NCBI GenBank assembly: GCA_027011235.1 | Contig: JALVAI010000348.1 | Span: 1 to 6,873, forward strand | Length of the DNA stretch: 6,873 nucleotides | Direction of reading: 5' to 3' | Source of the DNA: Desulfobulbaceae bacterium | GTDB taxonomy: Bacteria > Desulfobacterota > Desulfobulbia > Desulfobulbales > Desulfobulbaceae | Part shown: in pieces, positions 1 through 6,475 of the stretch | Layout: each line of letters starts with the position of its first letter | How positions within the stretch are numbered: position 1 is the stretch's first letter | Program-made: the position numbers and the translations under genes | Notes under the pieces: generated by a model | What the model saw: only the letters and a program-made list of their open reading frames with translations | Database searches by the model: none | Told to the model about the DNA's origin: nothing

Positions 1-719
1 CCATTGTCGGGGCCGGCGGCAAGACCTCGCTCATGTTTTTGCTCGCCCATGGTTTTCAACAACAGAGCCTGCAGGTCATCACCACAACCACAACCCGTAT
101 CCGTGTCCCTGCGTCCCGGCAAAGTAAAAATGTCATCCTCATGGAGGAAAAGCATTGTTATCCCCGCCTTGTCACAGCGCTTGCGCGCGACCGCCACGCC
201 ACCATCGGACATCACCTGCTGCCAGGCAATAAGCTGGCTGGATTATCCCCTTCCGGACTCGCCCGCATCCGTCAGCAGGCCCCTGCCGATCGGATGATCA
301 TCGAGGCCGACGGCGCCCGCGGCCTGTCGCTCAAGGCTCCAGGAAAAGAAGAACCTGCTGTGCCTGCCTGGACAAACCTTTTTATCGCCCTGGTCGGCCT
401 GGACTGCATTGGCCACCCCCTGACCGAAGATTTTGTTTTCCGGCCCGAGTTGGTTGCCGCCATCACCGGCCTGCGACTGCAAGAGCAGGTCACCCCCCTC
501 GCCCTCGCCCGCCTGGCCGTCCATCCGCAAGGCTTGCTCAAAGGCTGTCCACCCACAGCCCGCAGCTGCATTTTTTTCAATAAGGCAGAAGATACAACCG
601 CCCGCACAAGGGCCAGACAGATTATTGCCGAAGCCCATACCCTGCCCGGCCCCAGACCCGACTTCTGGGTATACGGTTCCATCAAACAAAATACCTGCAC
701 AGTCCTTGCCGCCGCATAA
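1..719 (+). CDS. yqeC: YqeC-like selenium-dependent hydroxylase accessory protein, 5' truncated by window edge
   Basis: The frame is open from base 3 (bases 1-2 are the end of a split codon) to a TAA at 717-719, giving 238 visible residues. The family is usually about 230-260 aa, so probably only 10-20 N-terminal residues are missing. Seen: a P-loop GAGGKTS at the very start (visible residues 3-9), a threonine run ITTTTTRI (about 26-33), and the family hallmark EADGARG...KAP...EP (about 101-118). This combination marks the YqeC family, putative nucleotide-binding cytoplasmic proteins found with selenium-dependent molybdenum hydroxylase genes; the biochemical reaction is not settled. The ATG at 33 lies inside the P-loop region and cannot be the true start. 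The gene is GC-rich, unlike the transposon further right. No terminator is evident after the stop; REP-like hairpins follow. Family assignment is confident, exact role is not. Confidence 0.88.
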   Translation, partial: IVGAGGKTSLMFLLAHGFQQQSLQVITTTTTRIRVPASRQSKNVILMEEKHCYPRLVTALARDRHATIGHHLLPGNKLAGLSPSGLARIRQQAPADRMIIEADGARGLSLKAPGKEEPAVPAWTNLFIALVGLDCIGHPLTEDFVFRPELVAAITGLRLQEQVTPLALARLAVHPQGLLKGCPPTARSCIFFNKAEDTTARTRARQIIAEAHTLPGPRPDFWVYGSIKQNTCTVLAAA

Positions 720-726
720 CCTGCAG

Positions 727-744
727 GGGTAAATTGATTCACCC
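727..744. repeat. Degenerate REP-like hairpin
   Basis: An 18-base imperfect inverted repeat (GGGT..ACCC arms with AT-rich inner part, one mismatch) lies 8 bp after the yqeC stop. Its layout, purine G-run then AAATT/ATTC then C-run, resembles the better copies at 760-793 and 6661-6694, so I read it as a decayed member of the same REP family. It could also simply be a weak hairpin in the yqeC 3' region; it lacks a T-tract. Confidence 0.4.
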
Positions 745-759
745 GTATCGTTGCACGAG

Positions 760-793
760 GCACCAACTCTCCGTAGGGACGAATTTATTCGCC
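760..793 (+). repeat. REP-like repeat, left copy
   Basis: This 34-bp sequence matches 6661-6694 on the same strand at 32 of 34 positions. Its 3' half is a hairpin, GACGAAT-TT-ATTCGCC (778-793, one mismatch), preceded by the GTAGGG head typical of bacterial REP elements. It lies between yqeC and the RAYT gene, so the RAYT gene is bracketed by copies, the usual arrangement of REP/RAYT loci. Confidence 0.75.
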
Positions 794-881
794 GGATAAG
801 GTATGATCATTACAGAAACCTTGCAGACGATAAAAACCACCCCTGAACTTTTCCCCACATACTGAAGGCAAGAGACTCACC

Positions 882-1204
882 ATGCCTCGTGATAATCTCT
901 TAAAGGGCAGAGTTTCCATACCCGGACAAATCTACCACCTCACCATCTGTACGGCCGGGCGCAAATGCTGGTTTACAGATTTCCGGTGCGCGCGCATTGT
1001 GGTTCAAAGGATGCGGCAACTCCATGACGACCGTTTTATGGACTCCCTTGCCTGGGTACTGATGCCGGATCATCTCCATTGGCTGATACAACTTGGGGAA
1101 GGAAAAAGGCTTGCGGATGTGGTGCGATTGTTCAAAGGCGGTTCCGCGCGTGATCTCAACAGATACCTGCATCAACAGGGTTCAATCTGGCAGCGCGGCT
1201 ATTA
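882..1204 (+). pseudogene. REP-associated tyrosine transposase (RAYT), 5' fragment
   Basis: This fragment encodes residues 1-107 of a RAYT, a single-stranded-DNA HUH/Y1 transposase of the TnpA-REP type that acts on REP hairpins. Seen: a YHLTICT-like first strand (residues 18-24) and the HUH metal-binding motif MPDHLHWL with H64 and H66. It starts at ATG 882 with only a weak AGAGA ribosome-binding match upstream. The frame runs into the Tn3-family element: codon 107 (TAT) is followed by a TAG made from the last two bases of the target duplication plus the first G of the transposon. The catalytic tyrosine is encoded beyond the insertion, in the fragment at 6471-6611. A truncated product could be made but should be catalytically dead. 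The joined gene would be 152 codons, normal for the family. Confidence 0.88.
1200..1204 (+). repeat. Target-site duplication, left copy (TATTA)
   Basis: TATTA directly abuts the first G of the left terminal repeat and is identical to 6471-6475, directly after the right terminal repeat. Five bases is the duplication length expected for Tn3-family transposition, and the AT-rich target also fits. Deleting one copy together with the element restores the RAYT frame. Confidence 0.95.
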
Positions 1205-1266
1205 GGGGTAGTGACAGGGTCGGTGCCATGATCCGCCATTTTACCATTTAACTCATTATAGTTTCG
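1205..1266 (+). repeat. Left terminal inverted repeat
   Basis: The 62 bases beginning GGGGTAGTGACAGGG match the reverse complement of 6409-6470 except at repeat positions 5, 18, 24 and 57 (58 of 62). Classic Tn3-family repeats are about 38 bp; the inner 24 bp here are matched at 23 positions, so the conserved end is longer than usual. The recombinase stop codon lies 3 bp beyond its inner edge. Confidence 0.93.
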
Positions 1267-1269
1267 CTG

Positions 1270-1860
1270 TTATAGCTCATTCATGTACACATCCCGTATC
1301 TCCTCATCCTGAACACAAAGATAGTCCAGGGTCTGCCTCTGCGTGGCATGACCATACAGTTCCACCAGAACAGGCAACGCCACACCATAGGTCACCCGCT
1401 GATGATAGCCAAACGTCTTTCTGAGTGTATGACTGGCATACCGCCCCTTGAGATTGATCTCCCGGCACCACCCTTTCACCAATCTGGTGACGTAACTTAC
1501 GGAAAGCCGTCCCCGCTGACCGGAAAACAAAAAATCATCATCTCCAAACTCCCTGGACTCCAATAACTGTTGAATGGCCTCCACCGCCGCCCTGTTCAAT
1601 GTGACCCGGCGCAGCTTTCCCGTCTTTTGTTCCCGAACCTCGAGATGATCTCCAATTTCAAGATTCCTAACCTGGCCGGCGGTGATGGACAACAAATCAC
1701 CAGCCCGGAACGCCGTATTGATGCCCAGGACAAATAAACAATGGTTTCTTGGATGATCGGCCAGCAGTTTTTTTATGGTGCGAATGGCCTTGAGGTCGCG
1801 GATCGGCTCGACCTTGATCGAGCTTCCTTTTTTCGGATGGTTTTTTGGTCTCTTTTCCAT
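1270..1860 (-). CDS. Compact tyrosine recombinase, likely cointegrate resolvase of the transposon
   Basis: A 196-aa protein that is essentially a tyrosine-recombinase catalytic domain. Seen: R52 in NTAFRAGDLLSI, the beta-hairpin lysine K79 in REQKTGK, H144 and R147 in SHTLRKTFGY, H171 in YGHATQ, and nucleophile Y180 in TLDYL. The catalytic set appears complete. TnpI and XerC/D-type proteins are near 280-300 aa with an N-terminal core-binding domain; here only about 20 basic residues (MEKRPKNHPKKG...) precede the catalytic fold, so it resembles FimB/FimE-size recombinases. ATG at 1858-1860 is preceded by AAGG 7 bases upstream, and that signal abuts the inverted-repeat site at 1869-1909, suggesting self-regulation by site binding. 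The gene is divergent from the 130-aa ORF. Resolution of cointegrates is inferred from its place in a Tn3-family element without a serine resolvase; DNA inversion or simple integration is an alternative. Confidence 0.88.
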   Translation of the reverse strand: MEKRPKNHPKKGSSIKVEPIRDLKAIRTIKKLLADHPRNHCLFVLGINTAFRAGDLLSITAGQVRNLEIGDHLEVREQKTGKLRRVTLNRAAVEAIQQLLESREFGDDDFLFSGQRGRLSVSYVTRLVKGWCREINLKGRYASHTLRKTFGYHQRVTYGVALPVLVELYGHATQRQTLDYLCVQDEEIRDVYMNEL

Positions 1861-1868
1861 AACCTAAC

Positions 1869-1909
1869 CTTGTCATATTTCATTAAAAATATCAACAAAA
1901 CATGACAAG
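1869..1909. promoter_or_regulatory. Putative recombinase site I (spaced inverted repeat)
   Basis: CTTGTCAT (1869-1876) is repeated inverted as ATGACAAG (1902-1909). The left arm continues ATTTCATTAAAAATAT, resembling the perfect palindrome at 1989-2018 with a decayed right arm, so the site may hold three half-sites. It starts 9 bp upstream of the recombinase start codon. Tyrosine-recombinase resolution sites such as that of TnpI carry a core of inverted arms plus accessory copies of the same motif; this layout fits but is inference. Confidence 0.62.
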
Positions 1910-1988
1910 ATTCCTTAGGACGAAAAAGAACACCAGCGCAAAAACCAAGATAACACTCTGGAATACAAAGAAAACTTCAACAATAGAA

Positions 1989-2018
1989 CTTGTCATCTTT
2001 TATTGAAAAGATGACAAG
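1989..2018. promoter_or_regulatory. Putative recombinase site II (30-bp perfect palindrome)
   Basis: Two 13-bp arms, CTTGTCATCTTTT and its exact reverse complement, are separated by ATTG. The outer 8 bases equal those of the site at 1869-1909, whose first base lies exactly 120 bp to the left. For a tyrosine recombinase the outer 11-12 bp of each arm would be binding sites and the central 6-8 bp the exchange region. Either site may be the crossover core; this one has the better symmetry. There is no T-tract after it, which argues against a terminator. Confidence 0.65.
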
Positions 2019-2092
2019 TAATTGCCGTGTGATTCACCGACCAGACATGATGCAGTATCGTCTAAAAAAATGGAAACGCAGTTAAAGAATGA

Positions 2093-2139
2093 TTGACCAT
2101 TCTCCGATATATATCTAACACATCAAAATACATCGGAGA
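2093..2139 (+). promoter_or_regulatory. Leader of the 130-aa ORF: weak promoter candidate and an inverted repeat covering the ribosome-binding site
   Basis: A perfect 8-bp inverted repeat, TCTCCGAT (2101-2108) and ATCGGAGA (2132-2139), contains the GGAG ribosome-binding sequence of the ORF starting at 2144. In RNA the stem would hide that site; in DNA the same repeat could be an operator. A possible promoter is TTGACC (2093-2098) with TAACAC (2116-2121), 17 bp apart. If that promoter is used, the left arm falls upstream of the transcript start, favouring the operator reading. The -10 box is poor, so the promoter call is tentative. Confidence 0.4.
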
Positions 2140-2143
2140 CAAT

Positions 2144-2536
2144 ATGATCCAGTCTATCGGGCAATCCCCAGGTACTCTTTATTCCCCACAAGTTCAAGCG
2201 CGTCCAAAATTTCCGGCAGGAGCAAAGGAGGCGTTTGCCATAGACCTTGACAAGTTGTTTACTCCGGCGGAAAGAAAAACCCTTGCAAACATAAAAGAGC
2301 ATGCAAGGGATCAAGGGTTGTCGGAAATAAAGATTCAAGAATTAGAAGGATCAATCATTACCTCGAAATATGGTGAAAAATCTATTTCCCATGACATTCC
2401 CATCAAAGAGATTATTGACAGGCAGATACGAGGCATCAAGGATGGTTTTGATAACGGTAATGGACCTTCCTTAACTTTCCTGCAGGATATTTATAATAAT
2501 TTCCAAAAATTTCAGGCTGTAGAGTTATTCGCGTAG
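2144..2536 (+). CDS. Transposon-borne 130-aa protein of unknown family, divergent from the recombinase
   Basis: I do not recognise this protein. ATG 2144 is chosen over the in-frame TTG at 2093 because GGAG lies 6-7 bases upstream of the ATG and the TTG has no ribosome-binding signal. The first 25 residues are Pro/Gln/Ser-rich and probably disordered; residues about 34-70 are charged and predicted by eye to be helical (LFTPAERKTLANIKEHARDQ then EIKIQELEG); a second helix-prone part spans about 85-102 and an aromatic-rich tail 110-129. There is no signal peptide, membrane segment or obvious helix-turn-helix. It is likely cytoplasmic. It is read divergently from the recombinase with the putative recombination sites between them, the same arrangement as tnpS/tnpT around their resolution site, so an accessory role in resolution is possible. 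A passenger or regulatory role is equally open. It converges with the secreted-protein gene, stops separated by 5 bp. Confidence 0.7.
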   Translation: MIQSIGQSPGTLYSPQVQARPKFPAGAKEAFAIDLDKLFTPAERKTLANIKEHARDQGLSEIKIQELEGSIITSKYGEKSISHDIPIKEIIDRQIRGIKDGFDNGNGPSLTFLQDIYNNFQKFQAVELFA

Positions 2537-2541
2537 ATTTT

Positions 2542-3227
2542 TTATTGCAACAAAAGAAGATGATACATTGGTATCATCCAGGACGGCCCAATTACAACAA
2601 CTTCATGCGTGTCTGTCACACATTCGTTATGGCCATTACATGCTGTACGGGTTATTGTGCATGATCCACCATGAACACCTTTCAGCGTAACAGTTGCCTG
2701 ATCGGTAGCCCCAACCAATGAACAGTTTCCGGTAGTTGTCCAGTTATAAATCCATGCATTTGCGACAGTTCCATCAAGTTGAATATTTTTGTCTATTTCT
2801 ACCGAATCAGGCCCGGTAATCTCAGTGGATACCGGTGCGGCCTCAACCCAGGATATCCAGATATTACAGGTTCCAGGGGTGGCCCCGCTTGGGTGTCCGT
2901 ATTCTCCGGGATAAAGCATGGTGAGGGTAAAGGGGAGCATTGGAGAAAGACCATTAAAAACCTCTGTATAATACGAAGAAGTGTAGTTATTGGAAAATCA
3001 CCCAAAACCGTGCAAGACCCGGCAACAGCGGTGATTCGAGATCCAGGAGGTGCCGGGCCATCCAGAATAGTAAAGGTCAAGCTTTGGGTGTGACCGGTTA
3101 TACCTGGTACCGGACAGGTGCCTGTCCCGAATAATGATCCGGCTGTAAATGCAAAAGTGGCCGAGAAGAACAGCATGATCAAGGTCATTGCCGAACAAAT
3201 GATTATTTTCATTTTCCTGTTTTTCAT
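2542..3227 (-). pseudogene. Secreted Cys-containing Ig/PKD-like protein gene with a single-base frameshift
   Basis: The start ATG (3225-3227) has AAGG upstream at good spacing. Residues 1-26 form a signal peptide: basic MKNRKMK, a hydrophobic core, and a cleavage site near SATFA. The mature part begins TAGSLFGTGTCPVPG. The first frame stays secreted-like until residue 78 (VLGDF), then turns into an unlikely frame that stops near 2799. One extra T in the coding-strand T4 run (plus-strand A4, 2994-2997) would join it to a frame reading SNNYTSSYYTEVFNG and onward to TAA at 2542-2544, giving 228 aa. The second half, about residues 131-218, is Thr/Asn/Gly/Val-rich with paired cysteines (GNCSLVG, GSCTIT, TACNGHNEC) and looks like an Ig- or PKD-type beta sandwich ending in a short hydrophobic tail. 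Export across the inner membrane is expected; function is unknown. The shift could be a real mutation or a homopolymer read error. Confidence 0.7.
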
Positions 3228-3376
3228 GCTTTTCGCCTTAAGATAGAAATTGAATACCTTGTGGATATTACATAATAATTACTTTTCTACACAGGATTCG
3301 CTTGGTGCAGGATGCGAGCATCTTTATTTATTTCCAGGAGACATGTTTCTATAGCAAACAACTTCCTATCAATTTT

Positions 3377-6334
3377 TCAAGTGGAAATTCCGTTGGTTGA
3401 TTCAATCGGCAAGCGTTTTGACATATCCAAATTAAATTCGCCATAAGGATTGACATGAGAATAAACCAGCGGAGTAAGAGCCCTGTAATCTTCGTATGTC
3501 ATCTTGCCCTGCCAACGCTGTTCCGAGAGTACTTGTTGAAACATCAACGTATTCACATAAACCAGGCAGATTTGAAGAAGATGCAGGGACAATACAGCCA
3601 GTTCCTGATCTTCGAGACGATTGGTTGCCACCTCCCCGCCTTTACCGTAAAAGATGAATGAATTTGCGCTGTTCCAGTTCTCGACAACGTTCAGCCCCTC
3701 ATTAATCTCCCGGCGCAGTTGTTCGGAATTCAGATAATTGCAAAGAAAAATCGTCTTCACTGCCTTGCCAAGCTCCATTAACGCTTTATAGGTAGGGTGC
3801 CTGATATTGCTTCGTGTAAACCGCCGGAGAATGGATTCAGGTTCTGCAGTTCCCTCTTTCAAAGCGGTGGCATATTTTATTATTTCCTCGTATTGTTGAA
3901 TGATTATCTCCCAGTTGATAGGTTTGCTCATAATGGCAGCCAGGTTCGGGTAGAAGTTCAAGGCTGAACCTGAAGGGCTGTACAGTTTCTGCGAAGCAAT
4001 GCCTTTGAGTCTTGGCATCAGATCAAAACCGAGCAGGTAGCAGAAGGCAAAGGCCACCAGGCTTTGTCCGTGGCTGTCTACATATTGCCTGTCTATCTTC
4101 ATTTCCGTGCAATGCTTGAGAACGCCCTCGATCATGGCGGCAACTTCCGAAGATGAACATCTTTTGAGTTGTGAATAAATACAGACGGATTTCTTTTCTA
4201 CATGCCAATAGATCATTATACCCCGACCACCATACCGGATATGCCATTCAGTCATAAGGTTCTGGTCCCAGGCTCCGAATTTTTTAGAATCCGAGGCGCA
4301 TGCTGTTGTACCTTCTCCCCATATTTCGGGCATGCGTATATCAAAAACAGCATTGACCACCCTGGAGATAACTTTGCGTAAAGTGGCCTTGTGGATAAAC
4401 CGCCGCCTCACATACAAAAGATCACGATAAGTCACCCCATGCCTGCCCGAGCTGATCCGCTTCAGTCCCATGTTGGTGCCCATGCCGAACAGGCATAAAA
4501 GCAGACGGCGCTGAATGGTTTTTCTATCCAGGACTTCACGTGAGGCCATGCTCTGAAAATCATCGGTAAAATTGATTCGCAAATCAGCTTCTTTCAAAAC
4601 ATCAAGAAGGCTTGTCATGGGCCAGCGACTGGTGATTTCAGCTTTTAAGCGGACCAGGTTAACCGGGTCCGGCTGCGGGTCCAACGGAGAAACACAGATA
4701 GGCTTTTTTCGTCTGATTATTTTTACCTTGGAATTTTCAGGCAGCTGATCATTAAACTCCACCAATGCGCTGTGCATGGATTGTTTGAGAGTGTTGACAA
4801 ATTGATTGACATCCGTGGACTGACCGAGTGCGGCAAAATATTGCTCTCGTTTTTTATCAAAGTCCGCAGGCAGGTCTTCATCCGGATTTCTATACCGGTC
4901 AGCACCAGCAACCCAAATTTCTTTGCACCGCAGCTTATCCCGCAACGCCTGCAAAACTGATATTTCATAATTGATCCGGTTGACCCGTTCAACTCCATTG
5001 CTGTCTTTTTCAATTACAATATCGTACCACTTTTGCCGAATAACATTTTCTATGGGCACTTCATCAAGTGTAAAGTAACGCCGTCGGCTGTCTCTATGTT
5101 GTTTCAAAATTTCCAGGGCCTCCAGCACTGGCCGATGCCGCTGATTATTTGATTTAAAGGTTAATGTCTCAAGTATCTTCGGCAGCATTCGCCGATAATG
5201 GTGACTGTAAGAAGAACGAATAATTGTATGGACATGCTTTTTGTAGGCTGGTCCGGTTGATTTATATTCCTTGACCAGTTCAACAAGAGTCTGTTCGCCA
5301 ACAACCGGATAAAGGACATCCTTCACAAGGCTGTCAGGATGTTGCAGCGCTGCCTCCGCCATTCTGAACAGGATCGGTACTTTCCCTTGTACTCTTCTGA
5401 AGTCATTGAGTATTTCTTTGACAACCTTTTTTTCCGCGCGAACTGAAATACGGTGTACAATCTGGATAAGGAGATCGATCAGCCCGTCAATAATTTCTTT
5501 TTTGCGCTGCCGGCAAAAAATAGCAACCAAGGAGTAACAGACTTCTGGTTTCCTGCGGCGAAGTTCATTCGGTGGTTCTGTAGCCGTTCGTATTTTATAT
5601 TTGTTTAATATTTTATCAGGAATGTGGAATAAAATATCCTCTGGTAGTTTCAAGCGGTCAATGGATTCATATTTAGCGATTTCCTTTAGAACACTTTCAA
5701 GGCTTGTCCTGCCGGGATCGGCCTTTAAGTCGTTTAATCCTATCTGCACCTCATCGACAGAAAACTCTGGTATGGATGAATTGAATTCAAGAAGATAATC
5801 AATTTGTTTCCGTGTTTTCTGAGAAAGACAATCATAAATTTTTTTAAAAACTTCAGCTTCATAATTGCTGAAGGCGGAACGAATAATTCGTTCCAACCGT
5901 TTTTCACTTGGTAATTCAATATGATTACGTTTACACCATTGTATCGTAGCCTCTTTAAGATGCGATAAATTGTGATTAATTGGAAGGATTTCCTTTTTCA
6001 GCCAGTCTTCAATATTTTTGTTATCCCGTTTTACGGGAACACGATAACCTAAAAACAACCTCACTCGTTGTTTGTGACGTTCAAAACTACGCCCTGTCCA
6101 TTTATACTTGCTAATTGAGAGAGGATGAATGTTGAGTTGTTGAGCAAGGTACTCAACTGCCACCGTGGGAAGACTGGGAAGATGTTTTGGAAATTTTCCT
6201 TCAATTTGCAGGTATTTTAATAGTGCTGCAATACTGAGCCTATTCTGTGAGGATTGTGATTTGACAAAATCATATTCATCTGCACTTAATGACCAACTAT
6301 CACTTAATTCACTATCACTCCAATACTTTTTCAT
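3377..6334 (-). CDS. tnpA: Tn3-family DDE transposase TnpA, full length
   Basis: A 985-aa protein, the standard length for Tn3-family TnpA (about 960-1010). Seen in order: an N-terminal region (about 1-100) of the kind that binds terminal repeats, a long helical middle, and the RNase-H-like catalytic part from about 570. Catalytic residues: D682 in TTACASDSKKFGAWD, D753 in YVDSHGQS, and probably E885 in GLNVVENWN; GKGGE (897-901) and the LLGFDLMPRLKGI block (767-779) are further family signatures. It cuts the transposon 3' ends and joins them to staggered target DNA, producing cointegrates and 5-bp duplications. ATG at 6332-6334 is preceded by AAGGA at 6-7 bases. It reads inward from the right end, with its promoter just inside the terminal repeat. 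No frameshift, stop or missing catalytic residue is seen, so it is probably functional. The YVDSHGQS form sets it apart from the Tn3/Tn21 type and nearer the Tn4430-like group; that placement is from memory. Confidence 0.97.
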   Translation of the reverse strand: MKKYWSDSELSDSWSLSADEYDFVKSQSSQNRLSIAALLKYLQIEGKFPKHLPSLPTVAVEYLAQQLNIHPLSISKYKWTGRSFERHKQRVRLFLGYRVPVKRDNKNIEDWLKKEILPINHNLSHLKEATIQWCKRNHIELPSEKRLERIIRSAFSNYEAEVFKKIYDCLSQKTRKQIDYLLEFNSSIPEFSVDEVQIGLNDLKADPGRTSLESVLKEIAKYESIDRLKLPEDILFHIPDKILNKYKIRTATEPPNELRRRKPEVCYSLVAIFCRQRKKEIIDGLIDLLIQIVHRISVRAEKKVVKEILNDFRRVQGKVPILFRMAEAALQHPDSLVKDVLYPVVGEQTLVELVKEYKSTGPAYKKHVHTIIRSSYSHHYRRMLPKILETLTFKSNNQRHRPVLEALEILKQHRDSRRRYFTLDEVPIENVIRQKWYDIVIEKDSNGVERVNRINYEISVLQALRDKLRCKEIWVAGADRYRNPDEDLPADFDKKREQYFAALGQSTDVNQFVNTLKQSMHSALVEFNDQLPENSKVKIIRRKKPICVSPLDPQPDPVNLVRLKAEITSRWPMTSLLDVLKEADLRINFTDDFQSMASREVLDRKTIQRRLLLCLFGMGTNMGLKRISSGRHGVTYRDLLYVRRRFIHKATLRKVISRVVNAVFDIRMPEIWGEGTTACASDSKKFGAWDQNLMTEWHIRYGGRGIMIYWHVEKKSVCIYSQLKRCSSSEVAAMIEGVLKHCTEMKIDRQYVDSHGQSLVAFAFCYLLGFDLMPRLKGIASQKLYSPSGSALNFYPNLAAIMSKPINWEIIIQQYEEIIKYATALKEGTAEPESILRRFTRSNIRHPTYKALMELGKAVKTIFLCNYLNSEQLRREINEGLNVVENWNSANSFIFYGKGGEVATNRLEDQELAVLSLHLLQICLVYVNTLMFQQVLSEQRWQGKMTYEDYRALTPLVYSHVNPYGEFNLDMSKRLPIESTNGIST

Positions 6335-6389
6335 GCTATGTTCCTTGGATTAGGTAATATCTACCAAGGGCAACTTACTACAAACGTAA

Positions 6390-6419
6390 ACTATATCACA
6401 AGAAAAAACGAAATTATAA
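6390..6419 (-). promoter_or_regulatory. Candidate tnpA promoter at the inner edge of the right terminal repeat
   Basis: On the minus strand, TATAGT (complement of 6390-6395) is preceded by TG-n, an extended -10 form, and lies 18 bp from TTATAA (6414-6419) as a modest -35. It sits about 55 bp upstream of the tnpA start. The -35 box falls inside the terminal repeat, so TnpA binding to its own end could repress its gene. This is read by eye only. Confidence 0.4.
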
Positions 6420-6470
6420 TGAGTTAAATGGTAAAATGGCGGATCACGGCACGGACCCTGTCACTGCCCC
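6409..6470 (-). repeat. Right terminal inverted repeat
   Basis: The reverse complement begins GGGGCAGTGACAGGG and matches the left repeat at 58 of 62 positions. It ends exactly at the second TATTA copy. Three of the four mismatches fall in the outer 24 bases, and positions 25-56 are identical in both ends, suggesting strong constraint from transposase binding. Confidence 0.93.
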
Positions 6471-6475
6471 TATTA
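6471..6475 (+). repeat. Target-site duplication, right copy (TATTA)
   Basis: Identical to 1200-1204 and directly adjacent to the terminal CCCC of the right repeat. It also supplies the TAT-TA. bases through which the RAYT reading frame resumes. Confidence 0.95.

Larger units (their letters stand above)
1205..6470. mobile_element. Complete Tn3-family transposon, 5266 bp, inserted in a RAYT gene
   Basis: Boundaries are set by terminal inverted repeats starting GGGG, a 5-bp direct duplication on both sides, and the interrupted host gene that re-joins in frame. Contents: tyrosine recombinase, paired inverted-repeat sites, a divergent 130-aa ORF, a frameshifted secreted-protein gene, and a full-length Tn3-type transposase reading inward from the right end. 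Tn3-family elements move replicatively through cointegrates that need a site-specific recombinase; here that role falls to a tyrosine recombinase, as in the TnpI (Tn4430) and TnpS/TnpT (Tn4651) groups, and no serine resolvase is present. Base composition is clearly more AT-rich than the flanks, consistent with horizontal arrival. Transposase, recombinase and ends all look intact, so it may still be mobile; this is inference. Confidence 0.95.

Noticed and set aside
243..766. Long minus-strand open frames opposite yqeC
   Set aside because: They are antisense frames of a GC-rich gene; the plus strand carries clear YqeC motifs and the minus-strand products show no domain.
1989..2018. The 30-bp palindrome as a rho-independent terminator
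   Set aside because: The stem is AT-rich and is not followed by a T-tract on either strand, both neighbouring genes point away from it, and its arms are shared with the site at 1869-1909, which fits recombinase binding better.
1861..2092. CRISPR-like or small-RNA gene in the gene-free region
   Set aside because: Only two repeat sites of different internal structure exist, with no regular spacers, tRNA-like fold or strong promoter.
2990..3000. Programmed ribosomal frameshifting in the secreted-protein gene
   Set aside because: A T4 run followed by CCAAT is not a convincing slippery heptamer and I see no downstream stimulatory stem or internal Shine-Dalgarno at proper spacing; a simple base loss is the plainer explanation.
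2998..3198. A 66-codon minus-strand frame inside the secreted-protein gene
   Set aside because: It begins within the signal-peptide region in another frame and has no ribosome-binding signal; the frame from 3227 with a signal peptide is far better.
2144..3227. The two passenger genes as a toxin-antitoxin pair
   Set aside because: They are convergent rather than co-transcribed, one product is secreted, and neither resembles a known toxin or antitoxin.
3311..3322. Small palindrome GATGCGAGCATC between tnpA and the secreted-protein gene as a tnpA terminator
   Set aside because: The stem is only 5 bp with a 2-base loop and there is no T-tract on the minus strand after it. Otherwise the 149 bp between these genes show nothing I can support beyond the ribosome-binding site at its left end.
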